DNA of 64,000 nucleotides from Bacillota bacterium (GTDB taxonomy: Bacteria; Bacillota; Clostridia; Christensenellales; Aristaeellaceae): positions 167,672 through 231,671 of the forward strand of contig JAEZHM010000113.1 in assembly GCA_023416585.1 (NCBI GenBank), written 5' to 3'. The translations under genes were made by a program, and so were the position numbers. This document shows positions 52,465-62,500 of the stretch, one piece after another. Positions within the stretch are counted from its first letter, which is position 1; the number at the start of each line of letters is the position of its first letter. Under the pieces are notes generated by a model that did not search any database, was not told where the DNA came from, and worked only from the letters and a program-made list of their open reading frames with translations.

Positions 52465-52811
52465 TTATATTAATATGTATGGCGAAGCCGGCTCACACGT
52501 ACGTCGGCTAACCTGGTGTTGGTTGGTTAGCATTGTATTCGGTTTTCTTGATAGACTCTCTTTAAAGTTGGACGGTTTTTGGGGGTAGGTCAGCTGATTT
52601 CGCAATGTTGCCTACTCCCGTTTCCTGCCCTAGCTTATCTTAATTGGCCGCCGCATCGGTTGCTGACCCGCTTGTTCAGGATCAAGAATTGAAATACGCT
52701 GGTAAGGCGCATTTGGTATGCAGGAAGATAGTTTGAAACAAATCAGTGATCATCCGCCCTACTTCATCAACTAGCAAATAGCATAACACTTATAGGCTTT
52801 TTTGCCTGGTC
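52465..52811. other. Gene-poor stretch before kinase remnant
   Basis: No gene is seen. A weak stem (GGGGGTAGG at 52581-52589 with CCTACTCCC at 52611-52619, one mismatch, long loop) may end the upstream operon. The rest is presumably decayed DNA belonging to the kinase remnant at its right end. Confidence 0.35.
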
Positions 52812-52913
52812 CTGCATTTTGGAGAAAAGCATGGGCTGCACATCCAAAGCAAGGTGCAGGAAGGCACCATCGTCACCGTTAAGATTCCATATGCCTCCGG
52901 CATGGCGGAATAA
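52812..52913 (+). pseudogene. C-terminal remnant of a YesM-type sensor kinase
   Basis: The frame encodes LHFGEKHGLHIQ, then EGTIVTVKIPY and a TAA at 52911-52913. This matches the last 30 or so residues of YesM-type kinases (LYFGxxxGxxIxSxxxxGTxVxIxIP), seen in all four intact kinases here. Nothing upstream is readable as the rest of the kinase. It shows that a further two-component system once lay here, before the GH32 gene. Confidence 0.7.
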
Positions 52914-52934
52914 AAAGAAAATGGAGAACTGCGT

Positions 52935-54545
52935 ATGGCCCTGCTTCAGGATATCCCGGTCTCCCATCGGTATTTGAACCTTCCCGTAAACACAAAAGCG
53001 CTTACGCAATGGATGACCGTCCGGCTTAAGGACACGCTTGTGCAGCAGTTTGAGATCAAGTTAGCGCCCGATAGCCCGGAATTCTTCGTATACCTTGACC
53101 TGGCGGCCCATGTGGGCGGATGTGTCACGGTGGAAGCGCAGGCCGACGTGGAGGAATTGTATCGGTCGCTGCACTTTTCAGACCACATCGCCGGACATGA
53201 GGAGATGTACGAAGAAAGCCTTCGGCCGCAGTTTCATTTCACCTCCCGGCGGGGCTGGATCAACGACCCCATCGGCCTGCACCGGGCTGGGGATACATAC
53301 CACCTCTTTTATCAGCACAACCCTTACGGTGTGGACTGGGGGAACATGCACTGGGGCCATGCGGTGAGCACGGACATGGTGCATTGGTCGGACCTGGGCG
53401 ATGTGCTCTTTCCCGATGCGCAGGGCACAATGTGGTCGGGCTCGGGCGTGGTGGATGTACACAACACCTCGGGCCTTAAGTCGGGGGAAAAACCGCCCCA
53501 GGTGCTCGTCTACACAGCGGCTGGGGACACCTCTCCGCTGTCCCAGGGCATGCCTTTTACCCAGTGCCTGGCGTACAGCGGGGACGGGGGCATGACCTGG
53601 ACGAAATACGAAAAGAACCCGGTGGTGGGCCAAATACGATCCAACAACCGAGACCCCAAGGTGTTCTGGCACAAGGGCTCGGGCCGGTGGGTAATGGCGC
53701 TTTTCCTTGCCCACGGCGTGTACTCGCTGCTTTCCTCCCCCGACCTTACGCATTGGGAGCAGATGTGCGATGTAGCCATGCCCGGTTGCGCCGAATGCCC
53801 CGATTTTTTTGAGCTGCCTGTGGATGATAATCCCGGTGACACGCGGTGGGTCTTCTTTGCCGCCACAAGGGGCGCTTATAGGATCGGCCACTTCGACGGA
53901 CGGGTATTTTCCCCCGAAAGCCCGGTGCTATACACCGTCCCGGAAGGCGCACACAGCTATGCCGCGCAAACCTGGAACCTGGACGTCCAGCAGGATGCAA
54001 GGCGCATCCAAATGAGCTGGGCTAATGCAACAATGCCAGGCATGCCCTTCCATGGTTTTTTGACCTTTCCTTGCACGCTTTCCCTGCGGACCACGACCCA
54101 GGGGCTGCGTCTATTCGTCTATCCCATTCGGGAAGTGGAACGGCTATACAAAAGCAGCCGAGCCTACGCGGACGTGATTCTGGATGATGCTCAAGTCTGC
54201 TTCCCCGCAAGCGGCCTTCTGGACATCCACGCGGTATTTGCGCCGGGATCGGCCAAAACCCTGGGCCTTGTGATCCGGGGGACGCCCGTGGTGTATCAGG
54301 TGCCGGAAAAGCGCCTTACCTGCCGGAACGTTACCTGCGACCTAGAGTCTGAGGATGGCAGGATTGTGCTGCGAGCCCTGGTGGATCAGGTATCTTTGGA
54401 GATATTCGGAAACGAAGGGCTCGCCTATATGCCGCTGGGGCTTGTGTATGAGACGCAAGATGGGTTTTGTGCTTTTGCCCAGGGCGGACGGGCCGAGCTT
54501 TTGTCGCTGGAAGTCCGCGAACTGGGCGGCACCTGGCGGGAATAA
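52935..54545 (+). CDS. Glycoside hydrolase family 32 (fructan/sucrose hydrolase-like)
   Basis: A 536-residue cytoplasmic protein. Residues 1-95 are an N-terminal beta domain seen in some levanase-like enzymes. The five-blade propeller follows, with RRGWINDPIGL (nucleophile Asp111), NNRDPKVFW (Arg239/Asp240) and CAECPDFFEL (acid/base Glu287); the C-terminal beta-sandwich ends with LEIFGNEG. The family motif is normally WMNDPNG; the Asn-to-Ile change beside the substrate pocket is unusual. A GGAG site lies eight bases before the ATG. There is no signal peptide, so imported fructo-oligosaccharide or sucrose phosphate is the probable substrate. No transporter is directly linked. Confidence 0.9.
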   Translation: MALLQDIPVSHRYLNLPVNTKALTQWMTVRLKDTLVQQFEIKLAPDSPEFFVYLDLAAHVGGCVTVEAQADVEELYRSLHFSDHIAGHEEMYEESLRPQFHFTSRRGWINDPIGLHRAGDTYHLFYQHNPYGVDWGNMHWGHAVSTDMVHWSDLGDVLFPDAQGTMWSGSGVVDVHNTSGLKSGEKPPQVLVYTAAGDTSPLSQGMPFTQCLAYSGDGGMTWTKYEKNPVVGQIRSNNRDPKVFWHKGSGRWVMALFLAHGVYSLLSSPDLTHWEQMCDVAMPGCAECPDFFELPVDDNPGDTRWVFFAATRGAYRIGHFDGRVFSPESPVLYTVPEGAHSYAAQTWNLDVQQDARRIQMSWANATMPGMPFHGFLTFPCTLSLRTTTQGLRLFVYPIREVERLYKSSRAYADVILDDAQVCFPASGLLDIHAVFAPGSAKTLGLVIRGTPVVYQVPEKRLTCRNVTCDLESEDGRIVLRALVDQVSLEIFGNEGLAYMPLGLVYETQDGFCAFAQGGRAELLSLEVRELGGTWRE

Positions 54546-54920
54546 GCCCGTATCGCACAGCTTTTGATGTAATACTGTTTTTTATTAGTATAAGGAAGTA
54601 CACGAGGTGATTGGGCTCAGATATACCTAGATTGAGTGCAGGCGGCCGGACATCAAAAATCGCAGCAGCCTCGAGAACCTGATTGACCGCGCTTGCACAG
54701 CGAAAAAAACGCTGGAGAACAGTCTCTCATCCTTGTGCGGCCGCTCTTTTCTTTTGTTTTCATAGGGAGTACGGCTCAATGGCCAAAGCGGGGAGCGGTT
54801 TATCATCCAAGGAATCGTGGAAATATGCGGACAAAAAAAGTTGCAGGAACTATCTGGAAGGGATGTTTTCAATAAAAGGTTGCAGTAGCTATTTTGGAGG
54901 ATAAAAATAAATTACGTTAC
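54546..54920. other. Gene-poor stretch between GH32 gene and tRNA-Pro
   Basis: No supported gene. A short plus-strand frame near 54650-54770 (including NRSSLENLIDRACTAKKTLE) has no start site or recognisable family. The stretch is the right end of the segment bounded by the tRNA-Pro fragments. Confidence 0.35.
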
Positions 54921-54959
54921 AAAAAGAAATAACCGCTGAAAACCTAGTGTTTTCAACGG
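54921..54959 (-). terminator. Intrinsic terminator of tRNA-Pro
   Basis: CCGCTGAAAAC (54933-54943) and GTTTTCAACGG (54949-54959) pair with one mismatch around a five-base loop. The minus strand then runs TTATTTCTTTTT. Confidence 0.85.
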
Positions 54960-54967
54960 TTTCTTTC

Positions 54968-55044
54968 TGGTCTGGGTGAGAGGATTTGAACCTCCGGCCT
55001 CTTGAACCCCATTCAAGCACGCTACCAAACTGCGCCACACCCAG
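54968..55044 (-). tRNA. tRNA-Pro, anticodon GGG
   Basis: A 77-base cloverleaf. Acceptor CTGGGTG pairs with CACCCAG; the discriminator is A and CCA is encoded. The D arm contains GCGCAGTTTGGTAGC. The anticodon stem CTTGA/TCAAG closes the loop ATGGGGT, giving anticodon GGG with G37 as in proline tRNAs. The T arm is CGGAGGTTCAAATCCTC. It has its own promoter and terminator. Two truncated copies of its 3' half occur at 7662 and 42644, which marks it as an insertion target. Confidence 0.96.
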
Positions 55045-55082
55045 TCAACTTCCCGCAGGCTTACGCCGTGCGAACAAAAGTT

Positions 55083-55111
55083 ATTATACTGGAGGAGGAG
55101 GGTGTTGTCAA
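55083..55111 (-). promoter_or_regulatory. Promoter of tRNA-Pro
   Basis: Minus strand: TTGACA (55111-55106), 17-base spacer, TATAAT (55088-55083). This is a perfect consensus, 39 bases before the mature 5' end. Confidence 0.85.
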
Positions 55112-55305
55112 GGCTTTTTTGCGTGTTTATATCCATTTTTATACCACTTGTCCTTCATAAACAATACTGCAGGGGATTGTGTTGAATCATGCTCCTCTGC
55201 TATGTGGGACAGAACGGTTTTATGATGAAAACATACAATGGAGCGAGACCCCTTCCACAGAAAAACCATGCTTTGCCAAAAGCAAAGTCCCTGGAGGTTT
55301 TAACC

Positions 55306-56175
55306 ATGGTAAATCATCAATGTAACTGCTCTTCGTGCAGGCAGCATAAACAGCCTGAACGTAGTCAGTCTTGTGCCTCCGCATGGCCGCCTATGGACAA
55401 GGATAAATGCATGCCATGTTCGCTGCCTTGTCCTTCACCTTGTCCACAGCCATGCTCTCCGCCATGTCCGCCACCCTGTCCACCGCCTTGCCCGCCACCG
55501 TGTCCTCCACGTTGTCCAAAGCCCTGCCCTCCGCCGTGCCCACCGCCTTGTCCGCCTCCGTGCCCTCCGCCGTGTCCACCACCTTGTCCGCCTTCCTGCC
55601 CTCATCCTTGCCCGCCCAAGGACCATTGCAAGCGTGAGCAGGAACCGATTCAGGTATTGCTGCCCAGAATCATCTGCAGCGGCCGGGAATGGCAGCGTCG
55701 TCTGTGCACCAAACTAATCGTGAACTGCTTGCCGGAGTGCGCACAGCCTCCGTTCCAACTGATATCTGTGCAGCAAAGCGGTGCGCAGCCCTGGTGGGAA
55801 CCGGCCAAGTGCAATACGGGGTGGGGCCAGGCGATGTTCCATGTATTCATCCCTGTTTGCGCCTGTGTGCGGGATGCCGCCGGCAATGAATACTTCTGCC
55901 CGTCGGTGGTTGAGATGGATGCCTGCCTTCGCCTGAAATGCTCTCCCGCGGAATGCTGGCGCCACAACCTGATCATCGTGCCATGCGTGCGGCTGTTGAA
56001 CGCGCCTGTGTGCTCGAATGATCAGTGCTTTGAGGTGGAACTGGAGGTTGTGCTGGAATTGTTCCTAATTCATTGGGAACCATGTTTTACCAAGCCGCCC
56101 AAGCCCGAGTGCAAGGAAAAGCCATTATTTCCCCAACCCTGCCATCATAGCTGCCATTCCTCATGCAACATGTGA
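55306..56175 (+). CDS. Cys/Pro-repeat protein with conserved-looking C-terminal domain
   Basis: A 289-residue protein starting MVNHQCNCSSCRQHKQ, with TGGAGG nine bases before the ATG. Residues about 35-105 are a four-residue repeat, Cys-Pro-x-Pro (PCPPPCPPPCPP and variants), with Cys at every fourth position. About 180 residues follow with spaced Cys, many aromatic and hydrophobic residues (LLPRIICSGREW, FHVFIPVCACV, CFEVELEVVLELF), then a Cys/His-rich tail (CHHSCHSSCNM). There is no signal peptide or membrane segment. Such composition recalls spore coat or cross-linked surface proteins of Clostridia, but I do not recognise a family. Confidence 0.8.
   Translation: MVNHQCNCSSCRQHKQPERSQSCASAWPPMDKDKCMPCSLPCPSPCPQPCSPPCPPPCPPPCPPPCPPRCPKPCPPPCPPPCPPPCPPPCPPPCPPSCPHPCPPKDHCKREQEPIQVLLPRIICSGREWQRRLCTKLIVNCLPECAQPPFQLISVQQSGAQPWWEPAKCNTGWGQAMFHVFIPVCACVRDAAGNEYFCPSVVEMDACLRLKCSPAECWRHNLIIVPCVRLLNAPVCSNDQCFEVELEVVLELFLIHWEPCFTKPPKPECKEKPLFPQPCHHSCHSSCNM
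55417..55617 (+). repeat. 12-base tandem repeats encoding Cys-Pro-x-Pro
   Basis: Units such as TGTCCACCGCCT and TGCCCACCGCCT repeat about 16 times with silent and Pro-to-x changes. The mixed Cys and Pro codons (TGT/TGC, CCA/CCG/CCT) show the repeat is kept for its protein product. The copy number probably varies between strains. Confidence 0.8.
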
Positions 56176-56317
56176 CCACAATACCTAAGAGGCGTACACG
56201 GTATGGATAGCCGGCGCTTAACTGACGGGGCTGATATAGGATGGGGCAGGGAAAAAGCTCCTCATCAGATCATCCTGAATCTTGCTTCAGCCACTGCCAA
56301 ACCATAGGAAAGTATAG

Positions 56318-56352
56318 GGCGGACTCCGTATTCAAAAGCGGAATCCGCCTTT
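56318..56352 (+). terminator. Terminator after Cys/Pro-repeat gene
   Basis: GGCGGACTCCG (56318-56328) pairs with CGGAATCCGCC (56339-56349) with one mismatch, followed by TTTATAAT. Between the stop codon at 56175 and this hairpin nothing else is seen. Confidence 0.75.
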
Positions 56353-56414
56353 ATAATGCGTATCGGATTGCTTGCAATTTCCGTGTTTTTACATTTCCTC
56401 CCGGCCGGGAATAG

Positions 56415-56443
56415 TTGACAAAGGCTATGGGGTGTTTTACTAT
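56415..56443 (+). promoter_or_regulatory. Promoter of the giant B-repeat protein gene
   Basis: TTGACA (56415-56420), 17-base spacer, TACTAT (56438-56443). Transcription would begin near 56450, giving a leader of about 87 bases that contains the attenuator-like structures. Confidence 0.55.
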
Positions 56444-56452
56444 AACAGAGGG

Positions 56453-56521
56453 AAAACCATATGCCAATTCAGGCTGGTTTTGGGTACGTATGAAAACGCC
56501 TGTGAAACAGGCTTTTCTTTT
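56453..56521 (+). promoter_or_regulatory. Attenuator-like leader with competing hairpins
   Basis: Three structures compete. AAAACCA (56453-56459) pairs with TGGTTTT (56475-56481). CAGGC (56470-56474) with TTTT (56478-56481) can instead pair with AAAA (56493-56496) and GCCTG (56498-56502). The last hairpin, GCCTGT-GAA-ACAGGC (56498-56512), is followed by TTTTCTTTT and looks like a terminator. The middle pairing would block the terminator. The start codon lies 16 bases after the T run. Confidence 0.5.
56461..56493 (+). CDS. Possible 10-residue leader peptide
   Basis: ATG (56461) to TGA (56491-56493) encodes MPIQAGFGYV, with GAGGG eight bases upstream. It spans the first hairpin and the left arm of the antiterminator, as a leader peptide would. 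The predicted transcription start lies very close to the ribosome-binding site, so translation is uncertain. Confidence 0.3.
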   Translation: MPIQAGFGYV

Positions 56522-56536
56522 GATGGAGGAGCACAT

Positions 56537-59500
56537 ATGCGTCGCCGGAAGATGGGAAAGAATTTCATTTCTGGTAGGAGAAGGTGGATTCTGTTTGGAG
56601 GCGGCTTGGTATTGGCTGCCTTTTTGGCGATTTTGACAGCAGGAGCTTCTCCCAGCGAGGAACTCACATTATCGGTATCCTTTAGGGGGCTGAAGCTCAA
56701 TGCGCTGATGCATTGGCAGACAGTGCCGCTGAGCGGCACTTTTGAAGTGCTGTCGGGGGACACAAAATTAGGGGAAATCGCCGCCAACCGCACGCAGGAG
56801 CAGCGGGACGCCGGTGTGCCAGAATCGCTTCAGATCAGTGCGCAGGATGGAAAGCTTGGCCTGTCTTTGCGTCCCCTTGTGGAGAGCATTCCGGATACCT
56901 ATGTTTGTCAGGACATCATTCCCATTGCCTGGAATGGAGAAAGCAGCCTGCGGGCGGACGTGCTGGCCTATGCCAGGGAAGGCCTGTTCAGCCTGAACAA
57001 TACGCTTTCTGATAACGGGCAGCCTTTGGGTGGTGCAAGCTTTACCATCATAGGTTCAAACGGGCAGATATCGCTTACTTTTAATACGGACGGCGAGGGC
57101 CGCTACAGCGCCACTGCGCCACTTCCTGAAGGCGCTTATATCCTGCGCCAAACGCTGTCACCGGAAGGAACGCTGCCGGCAGAAGATGTGGCTTTTAACA
57201 TCGTTCCCTACCTTGGTACGGAAGACAGCATGTTAAGCCTCTCAGTTAAAAATGCATTAGTGCCCGTGTATGACCACTTATCCGGGGCCATGGATTTGGA
57301 AACAGTTCCTGCCGGGAATCTGTATGCCAAGGATCAAGTTGCGGAATTCCATCTTTCCAGCCAGACGGCGCTTAAGAATACGATTCCTCTTATAGAATAT
57401 ACGTTGGATATTAGCGGGCTTATTTTGCTGGATGCATCTGGGAACCCGCTTACTGACCAGTCGGGGAAAGAAATCAAGAGTATTACGGTAACCCCCGGTA
57501 CGAAAGGCATTCAGGCAAAGGCAATTCTTTTTGACGGCCAGGGACAGCAGCTCGGCGGGGAAAGGCAGCTTTTACCCGGACAAAAGCTGTCGCTGGATGG
57601 GCAAAAAGCAGCCGCCCTCAAAGTTGTATATGGTACGGCGGATGGGGAAGCGGTAGTGCCGCAAGGCTTTGTGATGGGGGATATCCGCCTGCAAATTGGC
57701 CTCAACCTACGTGTGTCCGATGCTGCGGCAGCCAGTGTGGCCCGGGTTGGGGCCACTGCAAAACAGTCCTGGCAGTATGATTACCCGGGGCGTGACGGGT
57801 ATCCTGTCACAGCCTACGGAGAAAACGACAGCCTTGACCTTCGCGCGTTAGTGTTTGACAACCGGGCTGTATTACGCATTTCTGCCGTGGCAAAAACGCC
57901 GGAACGCGTGACACTTACAATAAACCATGAAGGCGGTCCTGCCATAGACAGTCCCCGCCTTGCGGTAAATTTGCCTGACGGCTGGCGGATACAGGACGGC
58001 GGTTTTGCTTCGCCGGTTGCTGCGGTAAGCCATGGCAGGCAATCTGACATCGCCCTATTGACCCTTAACGGCACGCTGTCGGAAGGACAAAAGCAAACGA
58101 TTGAATTTGCCGCTTCCTTCGGTGCGGGGGATGGGGAAGGTTCAGCCTGGATCGAAAGCGCGGCAGGGGTATCGCCTACCTTGGATAACCCCAGAGGCCT
58201 GCAGGTGTGGGGTGAAAGGATGGAAGGCTGCCCGGTCGCGGACGTCGCTTTGGGCCTTTCTGAGCCTCAGACATATGTTTTCAGCAAATGGACAGCGAAG
58301 AACGAGACGGGTACAGCCATATCTCTGCAGCCGCTAGGGTTTACCGCAAGTGGCAGTGAGGCAGCTTTGCCCGAAAACGGCAGCGGGGAACTGCTTTTCA
58401 AAACAGGAAACGCATCATCGGTTACGGCTATATGCACGCTTCCCCAGGGAATCAAACTGGGGGGGAAACCACAGGGGAAGGTGTGTGTCACCACAGATAT
58501 CGTTCCGCAGCCCGCGTCCGTATGGATAGATGCGGAATCGTTCAGCGGCGCGTGGGATCAGGTGACGGCCATAAGCATGAATGAAGGCGGGGAAGCCATA
58601 CTTCCTGTTCAAGTATCCAGATCCAAAGGAACAGTACAGGTTCCAACGTTGGTTCTGACTCCTCAATCGTCTGGGGAAAGCGCGGACATGAAAGCTGAGG
58701 AAGGTTCCTTGTCCCTGAAAGTGGAAAAAGCTGATGCATTGTCCGGCAGTATGTTTGACGACACCAATCAAAACGGGCGCAAAGATGACGGCGAAGCAGG
58801 AGCCGAAGGACAGCTTGTACTGTGGCAAGGTTCCTCCAATGTAAGCTATTATAGTTATACAGCAAGTCAGGGCGTATTCGACTTCTCCGGAGTCGCTGCT
58901 GATAATCAAAGCGGAGAACTGTATGCGCAGCTTCCGGAAAACACGGCTATTGCCGGGCAGCGCGTCGCCGGCGGACTGTATCTGGCGGCTAAGACAGCTT
59001 TGAACAAAAAGAGCGATGTTCAAATCGCATTCTCCAAAATGTGCGCGCTGTACGGCCGCATCTATGAACAGGAGAGCCAGGCAGGAGTTTCCGGGGTTGA
59101 GGTCACACTGATGGCAGGCGGAAAGGCATCCGCTTCCACTATTACGGACGTATATGGGCAGTACCGCTTTGACGCATTAAAGGCAGGGGAATATCAGGTG
59201 GCGCTGAAGCTGCCTGATGCGCTTTCCGTAGAGGTCGGCTTCTATTTAGGCGACGGGTATGCTCAGACGGATGGACTCAAGGCACTTCTTCCTGCCCTGA
59301 CTCTTCCCTATGGCGGGGAGGCTGAGCAAAACGGGCTTGTGCGGCGTTATGGATCGCTTGTCATAAAGCTGAATGGCTACGCCTATCCCCTTGGCACGGC
59401 AAAGCTTAACCTGAATGGTGCTCTCGTCAAAGAATCTGCGCCAGCGGATGACGGCTCATACTATTTTGACAAGCTGTTAAGCTTTGCGTATATGCTGGAC

Positions 59501-62500
59501 TTGCAGGTGCCCCAAGGGCTTGCCGTACGCCAAGAAGGTATGCAAGCCTGGCAAAAGGGCAATGTAACCCTGGATGCCACCGTTCCAGCCGGCGGAATAA
59601 TGCAGCTTACATTGGATGAAACGGTTACGGGCAGATTGATTGTAAAGTTCAATGGGACTGGCCTTGCGGGTACGCCTGTAACGGTGTCTGGGCCTGAAGA
59701 TAAGCAGGAAGTGCTGGATGAAAACAGCCAGTGTGTTTTTACCGACCTGATACCGGGTACGTATCAGGTTCGTGCGCTGATGCCCAAATCAGTGCTTAGT
59801 GATCAGTCGGGCGTATGGCGGCTGGAACAAACGCAAGGGGATATGACTGCGTCCATTACTATTGAAGTTGCGCCGGGACAGGATGCGGTAACCCAGGTGG
59901 CCGATCTTTTGCAGACAGCCACGGTTGCGGGTTCCGTATTTGGGGATGCTGACCGGGATGGCGCTCAGGGACCGGGCGAAGCGCCTCTCCCTGGAGCTCA
60001 GGTGGATATCTTTGTGGAGCAGAATGGAACATGGTCACAGGTTGGCTCCATGCAAACGAGTGCAGATGGCCTGTACAGCTTTGAAAACCTGACGCCTGGC
60101 CAATACCGCCTTTCCATCACGCTGCCAGCAGGTAAGGCGCTGGAAAGCCAGCAGGCACAGGAGCCCTTTTCTTTGTCAAGCGGCGAAAATGCAAAGCTCC
60201 TTGTGGGAACCGTTTCCCCGGCCGCGCTTGAAGCCAACGCTTTCTGGGACAGCAATAACGACGGTATGCAGGGCATATATGAGCGGGCCATCGAGGGAAC
60301 ACTGGTGGAGGTTCTCCCTGCAGAAGGGAATACGGATACGGTGGTCGCGCAGGCACTTACCGACCGCAACGGTCAGGCGTCCATAAAAAGCGTCGCTCCG
60401 GGTAAATATATCCTCCGCTTTACGCTGCCGGAAGGATATTGGCTCTCCCCGCAGGGGGATGTGAGTGGCATCAAGCGGAATACGGTGCCAATGGCCGACA
60501 GCCGCCAGGGTGTGACGCAGCCCTTTACTTTACAGGAAGGACAGACGGCTGAGTTTGGCGTTGGCGGCGTAAGGACCGGTAGGCTCAGCGGCCGCATCTG
60601 GCTGGACAGCAATGAAGATGGCATCATGGACGGCAGCGAGCCGGGCCTGAAGGATTGCGTGGTAACGCTTACCGGCACCCATAACGGGCAGGATTACGCC
60701 TATACCACGGATGATACCGGCCGCTATGAGATCACAGCAAGGATCGACACGTATCTGTATACTGTTAAAGGTCCTGAAGGCATGAGCTTTACCAGGTATA
60801 GTGCAGAAGGCGGACTGAACCGATCCATCATCACCACGGAAGGTGTCGGAGCTGGAGAACGCCAATACGTGATAGAATCCGGCACCCGTGAGGAAAACCA
60901 GAATATAGGCTTTGTGCCGGGAGTGATTCTGGAGGGCGTGGCTTTCCTGGACAGCAACTATAACGGCATCCGGGATGACGGCGAACAACTTCTGAGCGAT
61001 GTGACACTGGAGCTTACCAAGGTTGGCGCAACAAAGGGCCTGGGCATTGTTATGACCGGGCTGGATGGTGCATTCCGCTTCGACAGCCTGCGGGGAGGAG
61101 CATATAACTTGCGGGCCGTTCTGCCGGATACCGGTATTGTATTTACTTGTGTTCCTGTCAGCGATGCGGATTATAAGAATCTGTTTACCCAGCGCGCCGG
61201 CAGGCGTGAGACGACTGTAACAATTACGATTTCAAGCGGAGAACGCAGGGGTGTCGGCGTGGGCGCAGTTGTACCCGGAAGCTTGTCCGGTTGCGTATTT
61301 GCCGATGCAAACTATAACGGACTGTTTGACGCCGGGGAGGAACCTGTTTCCGGTATTTCAGTAAGGCTTTTGGATCAGGAAGGGGAGACTGTAGCCAGCA
61401 CGAAAACCAACGCCTCCGGTCGTTACAACTTTGAGAGTCTGATGCCCATGGCCTATACTGTGGCTATAGATAAGCCTGCGGGCTTTATGTTCACCAAATT
61501 GGTGGAAGGGGAATCAAGAAGCCGGATACAGTCTGTTGAGCAGAATGAGGGGCTGACCGATTTAATCCCCGTAGCCTTGGGTGAGCAAGTATCCAACGTA
61601 TACGCAGGCGTCATTTTGCCTGCCAAAGTTTTGGGGCAGGTTTTTGCAGACGCCAATGATGACGGCCTTCTTACCCAGGGGGAAGGTGGTTTTGAAGGAG
61701 TTCATATAAGCCTATTAAACGAGTCAGGCGAGACGGTGAATAGCATCGACACCGGCGCCGACGGAGCTTTTGCCTTTGCAGATTTGCATCCGGGGCGGTA
61801 TAGCTTGTCTTATCTGCTGCCGGAAGACTCGGTATACGCCGCAAAAATTGCGGGAGGCAGCGAAATTGCGGGAGAAGACCTGACTGCTTTAGGCGAAGCC
61901 TTTGACCTTACAATTGGAGAAACAAAGCAGGCGCCTCTTTGCGGAGCGGTGGCTCTTGGCCGTATATCCGGCTCATCGTTCCATGACGCCAACGCAAACG
62001 GGGCCATGGAGGATGGGGAAGACGCTTTATCCGGTGTGAACTTCACTCTCATCAATCGTGTTACCGGTCAGGAAGCCGGGAATGCGGTATCTGGGCCCGA
62101 CGGCTCTTTCCTGCTTGACCGCCTGCGGCCGGGCGCATACACTTTGAATGTGTCGCTGCCCACAGGTATGGTCTTTACAAGGACCGGAGCAAATATACTG
62201 ATGAACCCATCCCTTGAAGCTCAGGAAAGCCTGGATATCGACATCATCATGGGACAGAGACTGGAGAGCCGCCTGGTAGGCGCTGTGCTGCCCGGTTCCC
62301 TTAAGGGCTATGTATGGCTGGATGCGAACAACAACGGCCTGCAAGAGCCGGAGGAAGCGTTTTTGAGAGGCCTTAAGGTGCAGGTGTTTGACACACAGGA
62401 CGGCAGTGTTTTTGCCACACTGACAACCGATGAGTTCGGCGCATATCATGCACCTGTGATCCGGCCGGGAGCATACGACCTAACGGTAAGCCTTCCTGAG

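Noticed and set aside
54912..55136. 74-codon minus-strand frame across the intact tRNA-Pro
   Set aside because: It lies over the tRNA, its promoter and its terminator.
55417..55617. Tandem repeats considered as a CRISPR array
   Set aside because: There are no unique spacers, the repeat is 12 bases and coding, and no cas genes are nearby.
55391..55626. Antisense and off-frame ORFs over the Cys-Pro repeats
   Set aside because: A 12-base repeat keeps several frames open automatically; only the main frame has a start site and continues into a non-repetitive domain.
56453..56536. Known riboswitch (for example c-di-GMP) ahead of the giant gene
   Set aside because: The leader is only about 87 bases and lacks the conserved blocks of the riboswitch classes I could recall.
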